A stretch of 32,108 nucleotides of DNA from assembly GCA_027531445.1 (NCBI GenBank), contig JAPZRK010000062.1, positions 1 through 32,108 of the forward strand, written 5' to 3'. Below the pieces are notes generated by a model. The model saw only the letters and a list, made by a program, of their open reading frames with translations. It was not told the origin of the DNA and did no database searches. Positions within the stretch are counted from its first letter, which is position 1. The number at the start of each line of letters is the position of its first letter. Of this stretch, positions 14,281-23,905 are shown one piece after another. A program made the position numbers and the translations under genes. This DNA comes from Leptospira sp. (GTDB lineage Bacteria > Spirochaetota > Leptospiria > Leptospirales > Leptospiraceae).

Positions 14281-14469
14281 TTAAGAAAAACAAATAGGAC
14301 ATTGGAAGAAGGTTTTGCCAAGAACAAGCCCAAATTAGAAGGAGGAGATCCAGATATTGGCGATCGTATTGCTCATTTTGGGAATCGAGTCGGCTTATAT
14401 GCGAATACTTTATTCAGTTTCTTTCGAGGCTTGATTTCAACCATACCTCATTTTAGGTATACGATCTAA
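14281..14469 (+). pseudogene. Unidentified coding remnant
   Basis: A + strand frame reads LRKTNRTLEEGFAKNKPKLE, GGDPDIGDRIAHFGNRVGLY, then ANTLFSFFRG, and stops at 14467-14469. The sequence is protein-like (conserved-looking DPDIGDRI, helix-forming end), but there is no ATG/GTG and no ribosome-binding site; a TTG at 14302 is the only possible start. Probably the tail of a lost gene. Family not recognised. Confidence 0.35.
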
Positions 14470-14535
14470 TAGATTTAATTTGATTTACTTTTCCGACTCT
14501 CTCTCCAACGTTGGGCAGAAAATTGGAGAGATCTA

Positions 14536-15372
14536 TTGCAAGTGTTAGGTAATCAAGAAGACATCTTAAGAAGAATTATAGCTGTTAGTTCAATTATTTT
14601 TTTTCTAATATCATGCTCAACAGATAGTCAGTTCGTTCCATTGAGAAAAATTCCAATGGAAAGGAGAAAAGCGATTCTGTTTGTAGATTTTAAAAATTCA
14701 AGTGCGGGTAAATCGATTAAAGATTATGACGGTCTGGCTCGGGGAATTCCCGACATGGTGTTAACTGATTTTATTAATGTTGGCATGTTTCGAACGATAG
14801 CGGAAGAGGATAGAGCGCGGGCCTTAAGTGAACTAGCATTTCAGAGGTCAGGCCTAACTGAAAATAATGGATTGTCTTTAGGTAAACTTGTTGGAGCAGA
14901 GCTTTTGCTCACAGGAAGTTTTACTGAATTTGCTGGGTCAATGTCAATCAATGCAAGAGTCATCAATGTTGAAACAGCTGAGTCGATTGCAGCTGCAAGA
15001 ATTTCGGGTGCGACAAATGAATTACTCGTGCCTGCAGATAAATCATTAATAAAATTAGCCTCAACTAATCTGTTGGTTAACCTGGATGCGGCATTGACTG
15101 AAGGCGAAATTGAGAAAATAAAAAAGTCTTCCGAAACAAAGAGTATAGAGGCCGCAGTAGACAATTACAGGGGAGAGATATTATTAGAAAAAGCACAAGT
15201 GTTAAAGATTCAAGAGGAAAAAAATCATGATAAAATTAAGAAAGAAGAAATCAAAAAACTTGAGGAAGAAGCTCGAGAAAAATTTAAATCTGCTCTCGAC
15301 GAAGATCCGAGCTATTCAAGAGCGAAAAATAATTTAAGAAGACTGATGAGTCTCCTTCCACCTTCTGTGTGA
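14536..15372 (+). CDS. CsgG/FlgO-like lipoprotein with C-terminal TPR-like tail
   Basis: A 278-residue lipoprotein. TTG 14536 is preceded by GGAGAG at a good distance and gives a signal with lipobox FFLISC (Cys27). Residues ~43-165 look like a CsgG/FlgO-type fold: AILFVDFKNSSAG, GIPDMVLTDFINVGMFRTI, LGKLVGAELLLTGSFTEF, SINARVINVETAESIAAARI. Next come a charged helical region (190-240, EEKNHDKIKKEEIKKLEEEA) and one TPR-like helix pair (KFKSALDEDPSYSRAKNNL). CsgG relatives form outer-membrane export pores or help assemble envelope machines. It is followed after 16 bp by an OMP gene and then a Cys-rich lipoprotein, so a small secretion or surface-assembly unit is plausible. Confidence 0.75.
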   Translation: MQVLGNQEDILRRIIAVSSIIFFLISCSTDSQFVPLRKIPMERRKAILFVDFKNSSAGKSIKDYDGLARGIPDMVLTDFINVGMFRTIAEEDRARALSELAFQRSGLTENNGLSLGKLVGAELLLTGSFTEFAGSMSINARVINVETAESIAAARISGATNELLVPADKSLIKLASTNLLVNLDAALTEGEIEKIKKSSETKSIEAAVDNYRGEILLEKAQVLKIQEEKNHDKIKKEEIKKLEEEAREKFKSALDEDPSYSRAKNNLRRLMSLLPPSV

Positions 15373-15388
15373 GGCAAATAGAAAAAAA

Positions 15389-16420
15389 ATGAAAATAAAA
15401 CAGTATGTAATTTTTGTAATTATCTCTTCATTCGTTACATCAGTGTCAGCATTGCAAGCGGCAGATCAGTATGTTGGGGCGTGGTTCTGGCGAGCCAATT
15501 GGGATGTAGGAGTTTTGAAAACCATTCGGGAGAGCGAAAGATTATCGTATCCGATTTTTCAAGCTGGATTGATTTCGAACACGCCAAATCCGACTTTGAA
15601 CATGTATGGAGCCACATACTCTTATATATCCGATCGTTGGAGCTTAACATACGGGGGAGCGCTAGGAGATTCCAAATATGAGTATAACCAAAATTTTTTA
15701 AACTCGTTTAGCTCTGGTTATACGCTTATTCCATTTCAAACTAATGTGTATGCGAGAAGAAGTGATCATGATCTAACATTTACGCGTCGCATTTCTGATA
15801 CAGGCTTTAGCTTTTTTGTCGGTCTGAAAGCTCAAGATTATTTCTATTCTCTAGCTGGCGACACAGGGATAGGTATTAGAAATAGCTCTGGATATATAAA
15901 TCCTTCGGTCAGCAATTCTTCACAATATATGTATAGCAAATCAGCTGGTTTTTCAGGAGGATTTAGTTATACTTTACCTTTGACAGATAGATTGTCTTCC
16001 ACTGTTCAGCTTGGAGGTATTTTCCTGAAAGGGTCTTTAGAGTCTGACACTTTACTAAATTTTAGTTCAGCAAACACCTTCAATGGAATTCCAGGAAATG
16101 AAGTCAATTTTGCTTATATTCGGAATAGCTATAGTCAGACTCATTCTCTTAAGGGCGAAACACTCCGAATAACTTTTGATTATAAGGCTGAAGACAATTT
16201 AATATTGCGATTGGGATACCAGGGGCAACAAGCTACTATTGAAGACTCTAAAATTGGTAATTCTGTTACATCAATTTATAATAACAATTCGAATACTGGA
16301 CTTTCCTATCCTTTACAAACCAATCTCCTGCTACTAGTTAGAGATGCACTTGGTGGTTCCTTTGATAAGTCAAAGGATACTTTTCACGGTGTGACTTTTG
16401 CTTTCATTTTGAAAATTTAG
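15389..16420 (+). CDS. Putative β-barrel outer-membrane protein
   Basis: A 343-residue protein with a signal peptide (cleavage near SALQA-AD, ~24), alternating amphipathic strands rich in Y, F, S and N, and a C-terminal strand ending FHGVTFAFILKI, typical of barrel proteins. Repeated turn-strand units (YSYISDRWSLTYGGALGDS, SFFVGLKAQDYFYS, GFSGGFSYTLPL, LILRLGYQGQQ) fit a mid-sized barrel of perhaps 12-16 strands. No named family recognised. It lies 16 bp after the CsgG-like gene and 16 bp before the small lipoprotein, and all three are probably one transcript. Confidence 0.7.
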   Translation: MKIKQYVIFVIISSFVTSVSALQAADQYVGAWFWRANWDVGVLKTIRESERLSYPIFQAGLISNTPNPTLNMYGATYSYISDRWSLTYGGALGDSKYEYNQNFLNSFSSGYTLIPFQTNVYARRSDHDLTFTRRISDTGFSFFVGLKAQDYFYSLAGDTGIGIRNSSGYINPSVSNSSQYMYSKSAGFSGGFSYTLPLTDRLSSTVQLGGIFLKGSLESDTLLNFSSANTFNGIPGNEVNFAYIRNSYSQTHSLKGETLRITFDYKAEDNLILRLGYQGQQATIEDSKIGNSVTSIYNNNSNTGLSYPLQTNLLLLVRDALGGSFDKSKDTFHGVTFAFILKI

Positions 16421-16436
16421 AGAAAAGGAAAAATTT

Positions 16437-16886
16437 ATGCGTACTAAAAAATCTACTTATGCAATTATCTTAAGTTTTTTAACCCTTACAAATTTTGTAA
16501 CTTGCGCCCCGCCAAAAAACGATACAGGCAATAAGTTATTATTAACCATACTGACTGATTCAGTTGCACAAAGTAGACCTTGCTCAAAGAATGGCATTAT
16601 TACGGGAAGTCGCAATGTTGACAGTACATTCTGTACAGATTACCTATCATGTGTTTATAATTATGATCAAATAGTTGCTCTGTCTGGTTCTACTTCTGCT
16701 AGTCCAAATTCATGCGCAGTTCAAAACACAGGAAAATCTTTGGTTGGGTCCTGCTATTATAATAATGGACAAATTGATAGAACTTATAAGACAGGTAGTG
16801 TATTGAATTCGGACATTACGGCTGCTAGATCCAGATGTAATTCATTTTTTAATGGCTTTAATACAACTACCGCGGAATTTTTTTAG
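16437..16886 (+). CDS. Small Cys-rich lipoprotein
   Basis: A 149-residue lipoprotein with a clear signal peptide (ending FVTC, Cys ~23), preceded by AAAGGAAA as ribosome-binding site. The mature part has six further cysteines (PCSK, FCTD, SCVY, SCAV, SCYY, RCNS), consistent with three disulfides, plus many Ser/Thr/Asn. No known domain. As third gene behind a CsgG-like lipoprotein and a barrel protein, it may be the exported or surface-displayed substrate or an accessory subunit; this is inference from order only. Confidence 0.7.
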   Translation: MRTKKSTYAIILSFLTLTNFVTCAPPKNDTGNKLLLTILTDSVAQSRPCSKNGIITGSRNVDSTFCTDYLSCVYNYDQIVALSGSTSASPNSCAVQNTGKSLVGSCYYNNGQIDRTYKTGSVLNSDITAARSRCNSFFNGFNTTTAEFF

Positions 16887-16941
16887 TTGCGTAGAACGTA
16901 AATTGGATTGCTACCCATAGCAAGGTCCACACCCCAGCCCC

Positions 16942-16996
16942 GCGCCCCGGATCGACCGAGCGCCCTCGTCGAGTGAGAGCCGGAACTGTGCGCCCA
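16942..16996. repeat. GC-rich palindromic element A, native copy A3
   Basis: Lies directly beyond the mreB terminator. Differs from A1/A2 at a few sites (GAGTGAGAGCCGGAACTG), and one change weakens the CCCTC/GAGGG hairpin. Its position in the undamaged mreB locus shows that A1 and A2 were carried along with the mreB tail. Confidence 0.75.
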
Positions 16997-16997
16997 T

Positions 16998-17029
16998 AAA
17001 AAAAAGGGAACCAATTTCTTGGCTCCCTT
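16998..17029 (-). terminator. Rho-independent terminator of mreB
   Basis: On the minus strand AAGGGAGCC, loop AAGAAATT, GGTTCCCTT (one G-U pair), then a run of eight T. It lies ~80 bp after the mreB stop. The same hairpin is intact in the displaced copy at 12326-12357 and decayed in the one near 9262-9292. Confidence 0.85.
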
Positions 17030-17111
17030 CTCGCGTTCCATCTACTTGGACACTTTCTTTCTCTGGCAATTAACTCACGCTAAATGCCAAATCGATCAAA
17101 ATTGTTAAATC

Positions 17112-18134
<1,023 letters not shown>

Positions 18135-18287
18135 ATAATTTCCTGGTGAAATGTTGAAAAAGGTAGGAAACTCGGGATGGCGATCTGTAAAGCCATCAGA
18201 AATAAATAAAACTACCTGTTCACAATAATTTTCGGCTGGTTTTTGCTTTCAACCGTAAAAATTTTCTGTATAGTTTGAACAACCCAA
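18135..18287. promoter_or_regulatory. Divergent promoter region mreB / Ppx-GppA
   Basis: Both flanking genes are transcribed outward. Toward the + strand TATAGT (18269-18274) is a good -10 with only a weak -35 upstream; it leaves a leader of at most ~7 bases before ATG 18288 and no Shine-Dalgarno, so that gene may have a nearly leaderless transcript. The mreB side has a ribosome-binding site (AGGAAA) but no clear promoter boxes. Confidence 0.4.
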
Positions 18288-19889
18288 ATGCTACCATTTA
18301 GTTCACGAACCCAAAAGCAAAACTCGCGCGATTCCAAAGAAAGAATCCTCGCCGCCATCGATTTAGGTACCAATTCCTTTCATATTGTCATCGTTCGGGT
18401 CCGCTTGGACGGAACGTTGGAATCCCTAACCAAAGAGAAAGAGTCTGTTAGGTTAGGAAGCGGTAGCAGTGATTATGCTGTAATTGCTGATGATGCAATC
18501 GAAAGAGGAATTTCTTGCCTAAAACGATTTAAAACTTTAGCAGATTCTTATGGAGCTGAAATTCGTGCTGTCGCTACAAGTGCGTTACGTGAGGCAGAAA
18601 ATCGAGATACATTCCTTGCCCGGGCAGAATCAGAAATTGGGATCAAAATCGATGTGGTTTCTGGAAATGAAGAGGCTAGGCTCATTTATTTGGGCATTCT
18701 GCAAGGTTTACCAGTTTTTGACAAAAGGATCCTGCTCATTGATATCGGAGGCGGGAGTACCGAACTTCTTGTAGGTGAAAAAGGTGAGATTCTGTTCTCT
18801 ACAAGTATGAAATTGGGTGCCATTCGGTTGACGGAAAAATTCTTAAAAAAAGACCCTTTGTCCATGATGGACCTACAAAAATGTAGAATGCACATTGAAT
18901 CCGTGCTCACTGCCTTTTTGCCACAGATTGAAAAATGGAAACCCTTTCAAGTGATTGGTTCCTCGGGTAGCATAACGTCTGTCACATCTATGGTTTTAGA
19001 GAAAAAAGGAGAAAAGCGAGAAAGGTTGAATGGTTTTGAATTTACCTACGACCAGTTCAAAGAAATCCGTAAGCCCATTCTCGAATCAGATTCTGTCAAA
19101 AAAAGATTAAAAATACCAGGTTTAGAACCTAAACGTGCAGATATCATTGTTGCAGGTGTGCTAGTTTTGGATGAGATACTCCTCCGCCTGAAGGGGCCAT
19201 CTGTCGTTGTGTCAGATTATGCGTTACGTGAAGGTATTGTCTTTGATACGATCGATTCTTGGTCACGTCACGAGGACTCAAAACTGACTGCCTTAGACAA
19301 TATCCGTGAGAAGGCGATCAAAACGATTGCGAATCTCTATCCACAGGGGAAAAAACACGCTCTACAAGTTTCAAAACTCACTCTCAAACTATTTGATGAT
19401 CTAAAAGATTTACACATGCTAGGTGCACAAGAACGCGAATACTTGGAGACTGCTTGCCACTTACACCAAGTGGGTCTTTGTATCTCTCATCATTCCTATC
19501 ACAAACACAGTTACTATATCATCAAAAATTCGGAAGCAATGGTAGGTTACTCCAATGCAGAGATTGAAATCATCGCACTCATTGCACGGTATCATAGAAA
19601 GGGAGGCCCCAAATTAAAACATGAGGAATTTAAAGTGTTACGACCGGAAGACCAAATGCTGATAAAAAAATTGGCATCGCTTCTCAGGATAGGAGATGGG
19701 CTTGACCGATCTGAGACATTTTTATTAGATTCCCTACATGCTTATAAAATAGGCAACCGAGTGATCTGTGAAATGCACCACTCGAAAGATTCTGACCCAC
19801 ATTTAGAATTATGGTCGGTGGAAGAAAAGAAGGATCTTTTTGAAGAAACCTTCAATGTCAAAATTGAATTTCAAGCCAAGGTGATATGA
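18288..19889 (+). CDS. Ppx/GppA family exopolyphosphatase / (p)ppGpp phosphohydrolase
   Basis: A 533-residue protein. The N-terminal ASKHA half has the ATPase-like loops AAIDLGTNSFHIVIVRV (~22-38) and LIDIGGGSTELLVG (~150-163), plus VIGSSGSITS and ADIIVAG. The C-terminal half (from ~330) is the HD-type helical domain (HLHQVGLCISHHSYHKHSYY, IIALIARYHRKG). The family degrades inorganic polyphosphate or converts pppGpp to ppGpp; length is close to two-domain Ppx enzymes, and substrate preference cannot be read off. The next gene starts in its last 4 bp (ATGA), linking this stringent-response-type enzyme to a phosphatase sensor. Confidence 0.9.
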   Translation: MLPFSSRTQKQNSRDSKERILAAIDLGTNSFHIVIVRVRLDGTLESLTKEKESVRLGSGSSDYAVIADDAIERGISCLKRFKTLADSYGAEIRAVATSALREAENRDTFLARAESEIGIKIDVVSGNEEARLIYLGILQGLPVFDKRILLIDIGGGSTELLVGEKGEILFSTSMKLGAIRLTEKFLKKDPLSMMDLQKCRMHIESVLTAFLPQIEKWKPFQVIGSSGSITSVTSMVLEKKGEKRERLNGFEFTYDQFKEIRKPILESDSVKKRLKIPGLEPKRADIIVAGVLVLDEILLRLKGPSVVVSDYALREGIVFDTIDSWSRHEDSKLTALDNIREKAIKTIANLYPQGKKHALQVSKLTLKLFDDLKDLHMLGAQEREYLETACHLHQVGLCISHHSYHKHSYYIIKNSEAMVGYSNAEIEIIALIARYHRKGGPKLKHEEFKVLRPEDQMLIKKLASLLRIGDGLDRSETFLLDSLHAYKIGNRVICEMHHSKDSDPHLELWSVEEKKDLFEETFNVKIEFQAKVI

Positions 19890-22453
19890 AAAAAATCTTA
19901 TTTTTTGTTAGCTGTTTCGTTTTCAACTTATCTACGTATGCACTTCCCATTGATCTGACAAAAAATTGGCAAGTAACAAATCGTTGGACGACGGATGAAA
20001 CACCGAATACAAAAGGTTGGGACAATCTTGAAAGTTTACCTTTACAAGATGCCGTCGCAAAAATGGACTTTCCTGAAGATAAGTTACGTTATGTGACGAT
20101 GTATAAGACATTTTTAATTTCTGATTCGGATATGGATGAGGTGCGTGCCGATGCATTCAGTCTGCATGTTCCCTATATCTCGAATGTGCACCGCATTTAT
20201 TTAAATGAAGTTGAGATACACAGTGCGGGAACGATCAATGAAGGTCAGATTGTTCAGAGTGGATACCGACGTCATATCATCCTCCCTTTAGATCGAAAAA
20301 ACATACGGCTTGGACAAAATAGCATCCGCATCCTTGTGGCTTCCGAACATGGAGAGGAGCTCAATGTCTATAAATTACATAATGATATATTTACAAAAAT
20401 AGATACCCTATCGGCAAATCAAACCATCAACGAAGAATACTTCACTTACATGTTATTGTTTTTGTACTTTTTTGTAGGTTTGTACCATGGATTATTTTAC
20501 CTAAAAAGGAAAATGGAAACGTATAATTTGTATTATGCGTTATTCGGAATCTTTCTCTCTATCTATATGGTATTTCGTTCCCAAGCCATTTACCAGCTAT
20601 CTCTTGATCCATATGTCCAGTCACGTATTGAGTACTTCGTAGTATTCTATATTCCGATATGGATGTTACTATTTTCAGAACATTTCTTTTTAGGAAAAGT
20701 TACGAAATTTGGAAAATCAGTTTTTGGAATCATCGCCTTTATTTCAATTTTACAAATCTTTGTTACGCGAGATATATCTGGAAAGATCCTTCTTTTCTGG
20801 CAACTGTCCATCATGGCTCTTGCATCCTACAATATTTTTATCATCACAAGAGCCGTGATTCAAAGGAATCGGGATGCTTACCGAATCATCCTCGGTTTTC
20901 TTATATTGATTGTCTGTGGTGCTTGGGACATTTTAGGCGCTACTGGTCTACTTCCCATTCAAAATTTAAATCTTTTGCGATTTGGTTTTTTGAGTTTTGT
21001 ACTCGGGATCGCGGTTGTCCTTGCAAATCGATTCCTTCGAGTTCATAGAGAAGTCGAAATTTTAAATGCCACACTCGAACGTAAAGTGGAAGAACGCACC
21101 AATGAACTTCAGAATACTTTAACACATGTTCAAGAATTAAAAGTACAACAAGATGGTGATTACTTTCTAACCTCTTTGCTTTTGGATCCTTTATCAGCAA
21201 TCCATGGCAATTCGAATTTTGTTGCTATAGAATCCTATACAAAACAAAAGAAGGAATTTGAATTTCGAGGCAAAAAGCGGGAAATCGGCGGAGATATCAT
21301 CATCTCTGAAAAAATCATACTTGGTGGGAAAACATATATTGTTTTTATCAATGGTGATGCCATGGGCAAGTCCATCCAAGGTGCGGGTGGGGCATTGGTT
21401 TTAGGTGTGGTTTTTCTTTCCGTTCTAAAACGCACCCAATCCAAAGCAGAATATAGAAACAAGTCTCCAGAGCGTTGGATCAAGGATTGTTTTTTGGAGC
21501 TCCAATCTATTTTTGAATCCTTTGATGGCTCCATGTTGATCTCCGTTGTGCTCGGTCTTATCGAAGAGCATACGGGAGTATTGTATTATATAAATGCGGA
21601 ACATCCTTGGACAGTGCTTTATCGAGATGGGGTGGCAAGTTTCATCGAGCAAGAGTTAGAGCTTCGCAAAATTGGTATCAAAGGAATGGCAGGTGATATC
21701 CGCGTGAGAGTTTTTGCTCTCGAACATGATGATGTCTTGTTTGTCGGTTCGGACGGAAGAGACGACATAGTTGTTGGGTTAGACGAAACCGGACACAGGG
21801 TGATCAATGAAGATGAAAATCAGTTTCTAAGAAGGGTCGAAGAGGCAAAAGGTAAATTACCGGATTTGATTGAACGTCTTCGAGAGTTTGGTGGGCTATC
21901 CGATGACCTTACACTGCTTCGTGTTGAATGGCTGGGTAACGTTAGACATCTAGCAAAGAAAGATACTTTGGATTACGCGGGAAATTCGTTTCCGAACATG
22001 GAATACAAAAAATTCCTAGAAGATGGGCATACAGAAGATGCTTTCCAATACATTCAAAACCTCTTGGGACATCCCGATTTAAATGACGAAATTCGACCAT
22101 ACTTTCTGAAAGAGGCCGCAAGGCTCGCGATCATCATCAAAAATTATGATTATGCGATCGAAACGATTGAATCTATCCTACCTTCCTTTTCGACGGACAA
22201 TGAGCTACTTCTCCAACTCAGTTATGCATTTAGAAAAACAAAACAAATGGTCAAAGCGATTGATATGGCGGAGAGGATTCGTTCAAGGGATCCGAAGCAC
22301 TTTCGAAATCTGCTCCATCTTGCCGAATGTTATCGATATGTAAATCAAGTCGACAGAGCAAAAAAATTATATTCTAAAGTAGTTGATTTGAATCCTGAGC
22401 ACCCACAGGTGCTCAAGCTCCATGATGCCTTATTTGGAAAGAGTCTCAGCTAA
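19886..22453 (+). CDS. 7TM sensor / SpoIIE-type phosphatase with C-terminal TPR
   Basis: An 855-residue protein with signal peptide (cleavage near TYA-LP, ~20), extracytoplasmic 7TMR-DISM-like β-domain (~25-185), seven membrane segments (~190-390), a coiled coil (EILNATLERKVEERTNELQ), a SpoIIE/PP2C domain (~430-690) and TPR-like helices at the end (~720-855, ending AKKLYSKVVDLNPEHPQ). Phosphatase motifs are IGGDIII (from 467), GDAMGKS (from ~490), NAEHP, SDGRDD and LSDDLTLL. The usual GGDxxD second Asp is not obvious, so activity may be altered. Translationally coupled to the Ppx/GppA gene. The last 24 bp overlap the 3' end of pepA on the other strand. Confidence 0.88.
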   Translation: MKKILFFVSCFVFNLSTYALPIDLTKNWQVTNRWTTDETPNTKGWDNLESLPLQDAVAKMDFPEDKLRYVTMYKTFLISDSDMDEVRADAFSLHVPYISNVHRIYLNEVEIHSAGTINEGQIVQSGYRRHIILPLDRKNIRLGQNSIRILVASEHGEELNVYKLHNDIFTKIDTLSANQTINEEYFTYMLLFLYFFVGLYHGLFYLKRKMETYNLYYALFGIFLSIYMVFRSQAIYQLSLDPYVQSRIEYFVVFYIPIWMLLFSEHFFLGKVTKFGKSVFGIIAFISILQIFVTRDISGKILLFWQLSIMALASYNIFIITRAVIQRNRDAYRIILGFLILIVCGAWDILGATGLLPIQNLNLLRFGFLSFVLGIAVVLANRFLRVHREVEILNATLERKVEERTNELQNTLTHVQELKVQQDGDYFLTSLLLDPLSAIHGNSNFVAIESYTKQKKEFEFRGKKREIGGDIIISEKIILGGKTYIVFINGDAMGKSIQGAGGALVLGVVFLSVLKRTQSKAEYRNKSPERWIKDCFLELQSIFESFDGSMLISVVLGLIEEHTGVLYYINAEHPWTVLYRDGVASFIEQELELRKIGIKGMAGDIRVRVFALEHDDVLFVGSDGRDDIVVGLDETGHRVINEDENQFLRRVEEAKGKLPDLIERLREFGGLSDDLTLLRVEWLGNVRHLAKKDTLDYAGNSFPNMEYKKFLEDGHTEDAFQYIQNLLGHPDLNDEIRPYFLKEAARLAIIIKNYDYAIETIESILPSFSTDNELLLQLSYAFRKTKQMVKAIDMAERIRSRDPKHFRNLLHLAECYRYVNQVDRAKKLYSKVVDLNPEHPQVLKLHDALFGKSLS

Positions 22454-23905
22454 ATCGACAAGCAGTCGAACTCCGTAACCTGTCGGTCCACTGATTTGAG
22501 TTCCTGATGATTTTTTGCGCCAAGCGGCACCAGCAATGTCGATGTGTGCCCATTCGATGGACTCATCCACAAACTTGGATAGAAACATTGCCGCAGAAAC
22601 AGTTCCTCCGCCCTTGCCACCGCCAGTGATGTTTTTCAGATCGGCAATATCACTTTTTAGATCTTCACCATACTCATCCCATAACGGAAGTTCCCATACT
22701 CTATCGTCTGATTTGTCTGAGGCGATCTGAATTGCTTCACGCATCAGCTGTGACTTTGTCATCACACCTGCGGCCTCATGACCCAGAGCGATAATGACAG
22801 CACCGGTAAGCGTCGCCAAATCCACCATAAAATCTGGTTTGTAGTTTTTGGAAACATAGGAGAGGACATCACCCAAAACAAGTCGACCTTCTGCATCCGT
22901 ATTTTGAACTTCAACAGTGGTTCCGTTGTATGCGGTATAGACATCGCCTGGTTTGATCGCTTTGCCATCTGGCATATTTTCTGCAACACCAATGGCGGCA
23001 ATGACATGAATTGGCAATTTGAGAGCGGCAATCGCACCAATCGCGTGTATGGTGGCGGCGGCCCCACACATATCATATTTCATTTCGTGCATCTCGCCTG
23101 GAGGTTTTAACGAAATTCCTCCTGTATCAAACGTTAAACCCTTTCCAACAATGGCGAACTTCTTTTTGGGTTTTGAAGGTTTGTACTCGATAATCACCAT
23201 TTTACCATTTAACTCGGATCCTTGGCTTACCGCTAGTATCCCGCCAAGACCTTCTTTTTTCAATTGGGGCTCATCCCAAATTTTGATCGTGAGCTTTTGT
23301 TCTTTGGCAATTTCTTTGGAACGAGATACAAAATCATCAGGAGTAAAATAATTTGCCGGTAGGTGAGCAATATGCCTCGCACCATTGACATGTTTTGCGA
23401 CAATCAGACTCTTTTGGAGACCTTCCTCCGCTTGTTTTTCTAATTTTTTGTCTTCAAAAACGAGTGCAATCGAACCTGGAGTTGTTTTGTCTTTCTTTTT
23501 GGTTTGAAGAAGGCTAACAGAATAGGAACCAATAGTAATGGAGTTTGCGATTTGGTAGGCGATGCGATCGGCTGAGAAAAGTTTTGTGATATCTTTACTT
23601 ATATGGATTTCGAGACCGATACCATCCCACTTCATTATACGTTCACCAAACTTCATGAACATACCGGCAAATTTTCTGAATATCAATTTTTCCGGTTCAC
23701 CTAAACCGAGATATATGGTTTTACTGGCTTCGTCTTTTAATTCCTGACCAAAGTCTGCTGAAAAAACCTTCGATTCAATTTGAAAACTGAATTTGTCCCC
23801 AAGAGTTGATTTGAGATCATTGGAAAAAACAAATTGTATTTTATAGAATGAATTCCCTTTGAAGGGTGTGAGTTGAAATTTGAGTGGGGAAGTTTCGATT
23901 TTCAT
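22430..23905 (-). CDS. pepA: Leucyl/cytosol aminopeptidase (M17)
   Basis: A 491-residue two-zinc aminopeptidase of normal family length. The catalytic domain shows the metal and active-site ligands: VGKGLTFDTGGISLKP (Lys, Asp and second Lys), MKYDMCGAA (Asp) and the signature NTDAEGRLVLGD (Asp, Glu, Arg). It removes N-terminal residues such as Leu from peptides in the cytoplasm, usually as a hexamer. Its start overlaps the end of the peroxiredoxin gene by 4 bp, so both are co-translated. The 3' end overlaps the convergent sensor gene by 24 bp, leaving no terminator between them. Confidence 0.95.
   Translation of the reverse strand: MKIETSPLKFQLTPFKGNSFYKIQFVFSNDLKSTLGDKFSFQIESKVFSADFGQELKDEASKTIYLGLGEPEKLIFRKFAGMFMKFGERIMKWDGIGLEIHISKDITKLFSADRIAYQIANSITIGSYSVSLLQTKKKDKTTPGSIALVFEDKKLEKQAEEGLQKSLIVAKHVNGARHIAHLPANYFTPDDFVSRSKEIAKEQKLTIKIWDEPQLKKEGLGGILAVSQGSELNGKMVIIEYKPSKPKKKFAIVGKGLTFDTGGISLKPPGEMHEMKYDMCGAAATIHAIGAIAALKLPIHVIAAIGVAENMPDGKAIKPGDVYTAYNGTTVEVQNTDAEGRLVLGDVLSYVSKNYKPDFMVDLATLTGAVIIALGHEAAGVMTKSQLMREAIQIASDKSDDRVWELPLWDEYGEDLKSDIADLKNITGGGKGGGTVSAAMFLSKFVDESIEWAHIDIAGAAWRKKSSGTQISGPTGYGVRLLVDLAETLSK

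Noticed and set aside
1..17000. CRISPR array or insertion sequence
   Set aside because: No short regularly spaced direct repeats and no transposase-like frame (DDE or Y1 motifs) were found; repeats A, B and C are few and irregularly spaced.
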